This document shows, piece by piece, positions 8,182-14,437 of a stretch of DNA of 14,649 bases. Source of the DNA: Thermoplasmatota archaeon. Its GTDB lineage: Archaea > Thermoplasmatota > Penumbrarchaeia > Penumbrarchaeales > Penumbrarchaeaceae. Location: NCBI GenBank assembly GCA_030595585.1, contig JAUVCY010000012.1, forward strand, positions 1 to 14,649. The letters run 5' to 3'. Numbering within the stretch: the stretch's first letter is position 1; each line of letters begins with the position of its first letter. A program made the position numbers and the translations under genes. A model generated the notes under the pieces. The model saw nothing but the letters and a program-made list of their open reading frames with translations. It was not told the DNA's origin and searched no databases.

Positions 8182-11100
8182 TGAATATGAGAAAGATATA
8201 CCCAATTGCATTTGCATTGTTATTGTTGGCAACCGGGTTTTCGTTGTTGCCGGAAGAGACTTTATCAGTAAAAGCAACAAGAGAGCCTACTCGAGGAGTA
8301 GAGGGGTGGTCGATGGACATGGATATATCGGAGGCATCTGAGGCTAGTTTCATCGGAGAGGACGCATTGGATTCATCTGGGTATTCGGTATCAGGCGTTG
8401 GTGACGTGAACGGGGACGGATACGATGACATACTCATCGGAGCATATTGGAACGATGATGGAGGTCCATATGCCGGTCAGACATACCTGATACTTGGAAC
8501 GGCTTCAGGATGGGCAATGGACACCAACCTGTCAAACGTAGACGCCTCGTTCATAGGAGAGGATGGAGGCGATCATTCCGGATATTCGGTCTCAGGGGCG
8601 GGAGACGTGAACGGGGACGGATACGACGACATACTCATCGGGGCATGGGGAAACGATGATGGAGGTTCCAAAGCAGGCCAGACTTACCTGATTCTGGGAA
8701 AACAATCAGGATGGGCAATGGACACAGACCTGTCGAACGCAGACGCTTCGTTCATAGGAGAGGATGGAGGCGATCATTCCGGATATTCGGTCTCAGGGGC
8801 GGGAGACGTGAACGGGGACGGATACGATGACATAATCATCGGGGCATACAGAGACGATGATGGAGGTTCATATGCAGGTCAGACATATCTAATCCTCGGA
8901 AAGGCTTCAGGATGGGCAATGGACACAGACCTTTCAAACGCTGACGCTTCGTTTATAGGAGAGGACGCATATGTTTTTTCCGGATGTTCGGTTTCAGGCG
9001 CGGGAGACGTGAACGGTGACGGATATGACGACATACTCATCGGGGCATATGAAGACGATGATGGAGGTGAAAAGGCAGGACAGACATACCTGATACTTGG
9101 AAAAACATCCGGCTGGGCCATGGATGTAAACCTGTCATACGCAAACGCTTCGTTCATAGGAGAGGATGCAGATGATCAGTCCGGATGTTCGGTTTCAGGC
9201 GCGGGTGATGTGAACTGTGACGGATATGATGATATTCTCATAGGAGCAAATCAAAACGCTGATGGAGGTATACAAGCAGGCCAGACCTATTTAATCCTGG
9301 GAAAGTCTTCTGGTTGGTCGATGGATATGGACCTTTCAAATGTAGATGCATCCTTCATCGGAGAGGATTTTGGCGATCGGTCTGGATATTCAGTTTCAGG
9401 CGCGGGTGACGTGAACTGTGACGGATACGATGATCTACTCATTGGAGCAAATTACGACGGGGATGGAGGTTTACATGCAGGTCAGACATACATGATTCTG
9501 GGAAAACCATCAGGATGGTCAATGGACACAGACCTGTCCAACGCAGACGCATCGTTCATCGGTGAGGATGCAGATGATAGATCTGGATGTTCGGTTTCAA
9601 GCGCGGGTGATGTGAACGGGGATGGATACGATGACATACTCATCGGTGCCATGGGCGATGATGATGAAGATTATGATGAGGGTCAGACGTACTTAGTCAC
9701 TGGGTCTGTGAATATTGAGCCAAAAGAGGTCTACACTTTCGACATATATACCGATCTTTTTTCCAACCCTGGAAGGATCTTTGATATTGGCGATATCATC
9801 TATCTGGAACTTACAGGATTGGACGGAGATCCGACATGTAAAGATGCTGCAGTCGTCAATATCAGCTTTCAAAACCACCTCATAGGAATGAAAAGGGTTG
9901 GACTCTTGGAGACAGGTTTGAACACGGGTGTCTACCAAGGTCAATTCATGGTACCTTCATTTTCGTCATATTTCGACGTTTTCAATTTCGAACCCAGGGC
10001 GGATCCATCATTTGAGATCGACATAGTGATAGATTATCCGTTCAGACCTATCAGTGTCAGCTCAGTATCGATATATGCTGATGAAGACCTAACTACAACA
10101 GCCGATAAGTTGGATTTCGGAGACAAAGCATACTTTGCTGTCACCGGAGAGGATGCAAATGTTCTGCTTGAAGACAACGCGTTCGTAAATCTATCAAGTG
10201 ATAAGAATGGAAGTTTCACTCCAATGATAACGTGCAGGGAGACAGGGATTAATACAGGACTTTACGTGGGGAGCTTTATGATCCCCGAAAGTATGGTCTG
10301 GTTTGAGAACATCACTGTAATATCCGTAAGGGATCCCACAAAGAGCGATATGTTCAAAGTCCATACTCCCGTTCAAATACGACCTTTCGAGGACCATAAT
10401 GAAGCGTTCGAAGATGTTGAATTCAGAGAAAAATACTGGAACTTCGGATGGTTAGAAGAACCAATATGGACGCTTAGGGCCGATAGGGACTGGATCCAAT
10501 TTGATACAGTTACTCTTGATTTATTCGGGACACCAGACAACGGTGACGTTGGAATAACCAATATCGAGTTGAATATATCCGATGGTGCTGGGCATTACGA
10601 CGATCACAAGTTCAATATAATCGTGGAAAACCTTGACACAATTCTCTTCGGTGAGAATGTTCTGACAGCGACGCAGGACATACTATACTACATGGATTAC
10701 AACTGCGATGATGAAGGGCAAGGAAATACAACCTATCACCTCTGGACTAGCGCCTTGTGGCTAACAATGGATGAAGCGACTGGGGAACTCTCTGGGACAC
10801 CCACCAATGACGACGTTGGGAGAACCCTTGTCGGTGTAAGCGTACACGATGGGAACGGTGGTGTTGATAACACAGATTTTAACCTGACTGTAATCGATGT
10901 GAACGATCAATGCTACATCGACACGGAGAATATTGTGACGGTCTACCAGAATGAGCCGTACAGGAGGACTTACACTGCAATCGACATAGATTCAGCTGAT
11001 TCCTTCACATGGACGCTTGTCACGGATGCTGAATGGCTCTCAATGGACCAGGATACTGGGATACTTGAGGGGACGCCTACAAACGATGATGTTGGAACCT

Positions 11101-12314
11101 ACACCGTGAACATTACGGTGATGGACAGCGGAGGGTTGACGGATTCAACGGAGTTCCTACTTGAGGTCCTGAACGTGAACGATAGACCAGAGTGGGTGGA
11201 TGTTCCAGACGACATGATGATCACACACGGGGATTTCTTCCAATACAATACGAGCGCAACTGATATCGATAACGGAACGGCCCTATCCTATTCCATCAGG
11301 TCAGATCCTCCATCGGAGATAACCATTGACAGCGTGACCGGGGGTATCGAGTGGCACGCTACTATTCATATCTTCGAGTTCGACAATACCGATCTGGAGG
11401 TCACCGTATCCGCGTTTGACGGGGAACTCTATGCCAACCACACCTTCATCATAGAGGTCAGGCCAAGCATCGCTCCATCCGCCAAGCTGATATCTCCTGC
11501 AAAGGGAGAGAAGGTCAGCAGTACCATGGTTACCCTCGTCTGGGAAGGATCCGATGTGGAAGGGGACGACCTCACCTATACCATCTACCTGAGCAAAGAG
11601 GAACCCCTTGTTTCCTCTCTGCAGGATGATGTGAAGATCAAAACGGATCTCAACCGTACATCTTTCACTTCAGGGATCTTGGATGTTGGGGGGACCTACT
11701 ACTGGACGGTTATCCCCAACGACGAGTGCTCGGATGGAAGATGCTCGAATGATGTTTTCAGCTTCGAGGTGAACGCGCCTCCAGAGGTCAGCGATATCGA
11801 TCCGCAGAAAGCCTCTTCCGGAAGCAAGTTCAGCTTCTACGTGAGGGCAACGGACGATGATGACACAACTCATACGTTCAGCTTGGTTGAAGCTCCCGAG
11901 GGTATGACGATAGATGACCTGGGGAAGATAGAGTGGACGCCGAAGGACAACCAGGTAGGAGAACACATCGTCATTGTCAACGTATCAGACGGTGTCGACT
12001 ACGAGCTTGTGAGCTTCAAGCTAACCGTTGAGAAAGGTGAAAAAGAAGAATCTTCACCACTTCCGATCATCCTCGTAATCGCAGTTATACTGATCATCGC
12101 AGGTTTTATCATCTTTTTCGTTATGAAAAAGAAGAAGGAGGATGAGGAAGAGATTGCATCTGAAAGTGAGGTGGAACTAACTAAAGAGGAGATCTACGAG
12201 GCGATGTATGGTAAGACCGCTCCCAAGGAAGAGGAAGGAATGACCACCGAGGAATTGAAGGGGTTCATTCACGAACAGATAGAGGAGCTGGAAGAAGAAA
12301 AAGGTGAAGAGTAG
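8181..12314 (+). CDS. Giant surface protein: seven-bladed FG-GAP propeller, Ig/cadherin-like domains, C-terminal anchor
   Basis: A protein of 1377 residues. Residues 1-24 are a signal peptide (MNMRK plus a hydrophobic run). Residues 56-~510 hold seven FG-GAP repeats of exactly 67 residues, starting at 56, 123, 190, 257, 324, 391 and 458. Each carries a calcium-loop-like DVNGDGYDD (C for G in repeats 5 and 6). An isolated GWSMDMDIS near residue 43 matches the end of each repeat, while repeat 7 lacks that strand, suggesting closure of a seven-bladed ring. Two related beta domains follow, marked ETGLNTGVYQGQF (~577) and ETGINTGLYVGSF (~687). Then come cadherin/dystroglycan-like Ig units (about 735-1094, with GTPTNDDVG twice), a fibronectin-like unit (~1097-1197) and one more Ig unit (~1201-1284). 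A transmembrane helix (~1293-1316), KKKK and a 60-residue acidic tail end the protein. Integrin-alpha-like architecture suggests adhesion. The 5' two-thirds is more AT-rich than neighbouring genes. Confidence 0.92.
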   Translation: MNMRKIYPIAFALLLLATGFSLLPEETLSVKATREPTRGVEGWSMDMDISEASEASFIGEDALDSSGYSVSGVGDVNGDGYDDILIGAYWNDDGGPYAGQTYLILGTASGWAMDTNLSNVDASFIGEDGGDHSGYSVSGAGDVNGDGYDDILIGAWGNDDGGSKAGQTYLILGKQSGWAMDTDLSNADASFIGEDGGDHSGYSVSGAGDVNGDGYDDIIIGAYRDDDGGSYAGQTYLILGKASGWAMDTDLSNADASFIGEDAYVFSGCSVSGAGDVNGDGYDDILIGAYEDDDGGEKAGQTYLILGKTSGWAMDVNLSYANASFIGEDADDQSGCSVSGAGDVNCDGYDDILIGANQNADGGIQAGQTYLILGKSSGWSMDMDLSNVDASFIGEDFGDRSGYSVSGAGDVNCDGYDDLLIGANYDGDGGLHAGQTYMILGKPSGWSMDTDLSNADASFIGEDADDRSGCSVSSAGDVNGDGYDDILIGAMGDDDEDYDEGQTYLVTGSVNIEPKEVYTFDIYTDLFSNPGRIFDIGDIIYLELTGLDGDPTCKDAAVVNISFQNHLIGMKRVGLLETGLNTGVYQGQFMVPSFSSYFDVFNFEPRADPSFEIDIVIDYPFRPISVSSVSIYADEDLTTTADKLDFGDKAYFAVTGEDANVLLEDNAFVNLSSDKNGSFTPMITCRETGINTGLYVGSFMIPESMVWFENITVISVRDPTKSDMFKVHTPVQIRPFEDHNEAFEDVEFREKYWNFGWLEEPIWTLRADRDWIQFDTVTLDLFGTPDNGDVGITNIELNISDGAGHYDDHKFNIIVENLDTILFGENVLTATQDILYYMDYNCDDEGQGNTTYHLWTSALWLTMDEATGELSGTPTNDDVGRTLVGVSVHDGNGGVDNTDFNLTVIDVNDQCYIDTENIVTVYQNEPYRRTYTAIDIDSADSFTWTLVTDAEWLSMDQDTGILEGTPTNDDVGTYTVNITVMDSGGLTDSTEFLLEVLNVNDRPEWVDVPDDMMITHGDFFQYNTSATDIDNGTALSYSIRSDPPSEITIDSVTGGIEWHATIHIFEFDNTDLEVTVSAFDGELYANHTFIIEVRPSIAPSAKLISPAKGEKVSSTMVTLVWEGSDVEGDDLTYTIYLSKEEPLVSSLQDDVKIKTDLNRTSFTSGILDVGGTYYWTVIPNDECSDGRCSNDVFSFEVNAPPEVSDIDPQKASSGSKFSFYVRATDDDDTTHTFSLVEAPEGMTIDDLGKIEWTPKDNQVGEHIVIVNVSDGVDYELVSFKLTVEKGEKEESSPLPIILVIAVILIIAGFIIFFVMKKKKEDEEEIASESEVELTKEEIYEAMYGKTAPKEEEGMTTEELKGFIHEQIEELEEEKGEE
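8346..9700 (+). repeat. Seven tandem 201-bp repeats encoding the propeller blades
   Basis: The codon for the first Ser of each SFIGED unit falls at 8346, 8547, 8748, 8949, 9150, 9351 and 9552: six steps of exactly 201 bp with no indel. The seventh copy diverges after the IGA codons. Units 2 and 3 share an identical 80-base stretch (8547-8626 and 8748-8827), indicating recent duplication or conversion. Confidence 0.93.
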
Positions 12315-12335
12315 AGTCTGAATCCATCAAGTGGC

Positions 12336-12356
12336 TCTTTTCTTTCCTTGAAAGAA
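12336..12356 (+). terminator. Candidate terminator or 3' hairpin after the propeller gene
   Basis: A CTCTTTTC pyrimidine-rich stretch leads into a perfect 7-bp stem (TTCTTTC at 12340-12346, GAAAGAA at 12350-12356) with a CTT loop, about 25 bases past the stop. Archaeal termination relies mainly on T-rich stretches, so the T-rich arm may matter more than the stem. Confidence 0.4.
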
Positions 12357-12427
12357 TATAGCAAGCAGAAAAAGAAATCTACATAAGTAGACCCTCATGC
12401 AATGTTTGAACCATGGATTGATATCAA

Positions 12428-12445
12428 AAGTATTTTAAGATACTT
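12428..12445. promoter_or_regulatory. Inverted repeat upstream of the EamA transporter promoter
   Basis: AAGTAT and ATACTT are perfect inverted arms around the spacer TTTAAG. The element ends about 30 bases before the TATA-like box of the transporter gene, a position suited to an activator or repressor site. No regulator can be assigned. Confidence 0.35.
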
Positions 12446-12474
12446 GAGTCGTAAAACTGAAAATTACTATATCA

Positions 12475-12482
12475 ATATATAT
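12475..12482 (+). promoter_or_regulatory. TATA box of the EamA transporter gene
   Basis: ATATATAT is centred about 24-25 bases before the GTG at 12503, the spacing expected when transcription begins at the start codon itself (leaderless mRNA). There is no Shine-Dalgarno sequence between them. Confidence 0.55.
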
Positions 12483-12486
12483 CCGT

Positions 12487-12498
12487 ATGATGTTAATT
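12487..12498 (+). repeat. 12-bp direct repeat, right copy
   Basis: Identical to 7974-7985 (ATGATGTTAATT). It falls between the TATA-like box and the GTG start of the transporter. Flanking bases on both sides differ between the copies, so the match ends sharply at 12 bases. Confidence 0.6.
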
Positions 12499-12502
12499 CA
12501 TC

Positions 12503-13384
12503 GTGGAACAGCAGACGAGAGCCTACATCTGGGCAATGGCGGCCGTTCTGATATGGTCCACGGTCGCATCCGCATTCAAGCTCACACTTGCCTATCTCCA
12601 GCCCATTCAGCTTCTGCTTCTCTCGACCATGGTATCATCCGTGGCGATGCTGGTCGTCATCGCATTCCAGGGGAAGCTGAATGAACTTCATAAGTTGAGT
12701 TATAACCCCAGGAGGATGATGAAATATGCGCTTCTTGGCCTGCTGAACCCTTTCATATATTACGTGGTGCTGTTCGAAGCATATTCAAGGCTCCCCGCCC
12801 AGGAGGCCCAACCCCTCAACTACACCTGGCCCATAGCCCTTACAATCCTCTCCATTATTTTTCTGAAACAGAAGGTGACATCAAGGGCCATTCTGGGGAT
12901 CCTCCTGGGTTTCGTGGGAGTGGTTGTCATCACAACACACGGAAGCATCTCCCTGCCGGATAAGGGCTCCGTTATCGGCATCACACTGGCCCTGTTGAGC
13001 GCCCTCATATGGGCCTCCTTCTGGACACTCAACCTGAGGGATAAGCAGGACGACGTGATCCGGCTCTTCACAGCCTTCTCGTTCTCGCTGCCAGCCATCC
13101 TTCTGGTCGCCGTTCTCACAACCGGAATTGAATTCAGCTCCCCGGAGGGGATCTCCGGAGCGATCTACATCGGCCTGTTCGAGATGGGGTTCGCATTCCT
13201 TATCTGGAACAGGGCCCTGAAACTCTCAAGGACAACGGCCAGCGTTTCAAGCCTGATATACCTGGTACCTTTCCTGTCGTTGATCCCCATCTATCTCCTC
13301 GTCGGTGAGGGGATCCGAATAACAACGATCATGGGGTTGGTTCTGATACTCTCGGGGATCATCCTTGGCCGCTATCGGTCGTAG
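12503..13384 (+). CDS. DMT-superfamily transporter with two EamA domains
   Basis: A protein of 293 residues, typical of the ten-helix drug/metabolite transporter family. The GTG start gives MEQQTRAYIW and runs straight into the first helix (AVLIWSTVASAFKLTL). The TATA box 24-25 bases upstream supports this start; the nearby ATGs at 12487 and 12490 are out of frame. The two EamA halves cover about residues 8-140 and 150-290. The first includes AQPLNYTWPIALTIL followed by helix 5 (ILGILLGFVGVVVITTHG), a hallmark block of the family; the second ends with YLVPFLSLIPIYLLVGE and a final helix before GRYRS. Members export amino acids, purine-like metabolites or other small molecules; the substrate cannot be read from sequence. 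The final 26 bases overlap the convergent cation transporter gene, so the two transcripts are complementary at their 3' ends. Confidence 0.93.
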   Translation: MEQQTRAYIWAMAAVLIWSTVASAFKLTLAYLQPIQLLLLSTMVSSVAMLVVIAFQGKLNELHKLSYNPRRMMKYALLGLLNPFIYYVVLFEAYSRLPAQEAQPLNYTWPIALTILSIIFLKQKVTSRAILGILLGFVGVVVITTHGSISLPDKGSVIGITLALLSALIWASFWTLNLRDKQDDVIRLFTAFSFSLPAILLVAVLTTGIEFSSPEGISGAIYIGLFEMGFAFLIWNRALKLSRTTASVSSLIYLVPFLSLIPIYLLVGEGIRITTIMGLVLILSGIILGRYRS

Positions 13385-14324
13385 AACAGCGGTTGTAATC
13401 CCTGCATTCATCGTGCTCTTCACACGGCTCCACGTGTATCGTTATGAAGGTCTCCTCCCCGTACTCCCTACGGAGCATATCCTCCACCTGTGAAGCGATA
13501 TCGTGGGACTCCACGACCGTCATGTTTCCGCATAGCTGTATGTGCATCTCCATGGCCTTCCTGCTTCCCACCTTTCTCGTCCTGAGCCCGTGGACCCCCT
13601 GGATCGAGCTGTTCCTCATCACCATCTCGATGATATTCTTTTTAGTAACCTCATCCAGGGACCCCTCCAGCAGCTCGTAGACCGAATCCCGGATTATCAC
13701 CGCCCCCACCCTGAATATAAGGAAAGATACCAGGACGGCGGCTATGGGATCGAGGATGGTCCATACTCCCCCAAGGAGGATGGCCCCGCCGACGCCTGCA
13801 AAGGTCCCTATAGAGGACAGGGCGTCCGACCTGTGATGCCACGCATTGGCCAGGAGGGCGGAGCTGTCTATCCTCTCCGCCTCCTTTCTCGTTACCCTGT
13901 ATATCCACTCCTTGGAAAGGATGGAGATCCCTGCGGCAGCAAGTGCTATCCACCCGGGCCTTCCAATGGACCCACCTTCGAGTATGTCATTGATCTTGAC
14001 TATCCCGGAATAGAGTATGCCCAGCGACACCCCTATCAGCACAAGTCCGATCAGGGTGGTTATCAGCGTCTCGATCTTCCCGTGTCCGAACTGGTGATCC
14101 TCATCCACAGGCTTCTTGACCATGTGGAAGCCAAATATCACTCCCAGGTCCGTGGCGAAGTCGGAGATCGAATGGACCCCATCCGCAAGGAGCGCGGAGC
14201 TTCTTCCGAAGATGCCCGCAGCGATCTTCAGGCCGGAGAGCAGGACGTTCAGGACGAAACCCATCCAGGTAACCCTGATAGCCCGTTCAGTCCTTTCCTC
14301 CGTCTCCATGCGGTCGTCCCTCAT
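13359..14324 (-). CDS. Cation diffusion facilitator (CDF) family divalent metal exporter
   Basis: A protein of 321 residues from the ATG whose first base is 14324. The frame extends to a TTG at 14336, but the TATA-like box at 14341-14353 puts the transcript start at about 14324, favouring this ATG; METEER at 14309 is the alternative. Six membrane helices are expected, then a cytoplasmic domain from about residue 210. The transport-site pairs are HSISD in helix 2 (His51, Asp55) and HHRSD in helix 5 (His163, Asp167), with HQFGHGKIE (77-85) between helices 2 and 3. Two HxxxD pairs are usual for zinc-type CDFs, though iron, cobalt or manganese cannot be excluded. These proteins exchange protons for metal ions to remove excess metal. 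The C-terminus adds a Cys/His-rich tail (HVEPCEEHDEC, then a further Cys) that may bind metal. Its 3' end overlaps the EamA gene by 26 bases. Confidence 0.94.
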   Translation of the reverse strand: MRDDRMETEERTERAIRVTWMGFVLNVLLSGLKIAAGIFGRSSALLADGVHSISDFATDLGVIFGFHMVKKPVDEDHQFGHGKIETLITTLIGLVLIGVSLGILYSGIVKINDILEGGSIGRPGWIALAAAGISILSKEWIYRVTRKEAERIDSSALLANAWHHRSDALSSIGTFAGVGGAILLGGVWTILDPIAAVLVSFLIFRVGAVIIRDSVYELLEGSLDEVTKKNIIEMVMRNSSIQGVHGLRTRKVGSRKAMEMHIQLCGNMTVVESHDIASQVEDMLRREYGEETFITIHVEPCEEHDECRDYNRCSTTDSGQG

Positions 14325-14340
14325 CAACACCAACAAGATG

Positions 14341-14354
14341 CGTTTAATAAATAC
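14341..14354 (-). promoter_or_regulatory. TATA box of the CDF transporter gene
   Basis: Read on the minus strand this is GTATTTATTAAACG, centred about 24 bases before the ATG at 14324. This again fits a leaderless start. It stands in a ~110-base divergent promoter region shared with the acetyltransferase gene. Confidence 0.55.
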
Positions 14355-14400
14355 TTTATCAAATGTTAGCGATACCTCACGTTTTTAGGGGATTCACATA

Positions 14401-14415
14401 AAAAGGTTTATACAT
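14401..14415 (+). promoter_or_regulatory. BRE/TATA promoter of the acetyltransferase gene
   Basis: AAAAGG followed by TTTATACAT is a close match to an archaeal BRE plus TATA box. Its centre is about 27 bases before ATG 14438 but only 19 before ATG 14429, so transcription probably starts between the two and 14438 is the real start of a leaderless mRNA. Confidence 0.6.
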
Positions 14416-14437
14416 ACAGAATATTGCAATGAACAGC

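Noticed and set aside
8089..8280. Minus-strand open frame across the propeller gene start
   Set aside because: It is antisense to the signal peptide and the paralogue remnant, has no promoter or family match, and is explained by complementing hydrophobic codons.
8346..9700. Regular repeats considered as a CRISPR array or noncoding satellite
   Set aside because: The unit is 201 bp, in frame, and encodes FG-GAP motifs throughout. There are no short direct repeats with unique spacers.
7986..12486. Insertion sequence or transposon with target duplication
   Set aside because: The 12-bp direct repeats are real, but there is no transposase, integrase or terminal inverted repeat inside. I report the repeats without calling a mobile element.
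12387..12540. Short open frame upstream of and overlapping the EamA gene, with an ATG at 12402 encoding about 49 residues
   Set aside because: It spans the palindrome and the TATA box and then overlaps the transporter in another frame, it has no ribosome binding site, and I recognise no family. It is most likely chance.
13542..14369. A 275-codon open frame on the plus strand, antisense to the cation transporter
   Set aside because: The minus strand carries clear CDF motifs (HSISD, HHRSD, GHGK) and helices, whereas the plus-strand product is Pro/Gly/Arg-rich with no recognisable domain. It is a shadow frame in GC-rich coding DNA.
14429..14437. Earlier ATG for the acetyltransferase
   Set aside because: It lies only about 19 bases from the TATA centre, too close to be included in the transcript. 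ATG 14438 fits the spacing and the family's N-terminus.
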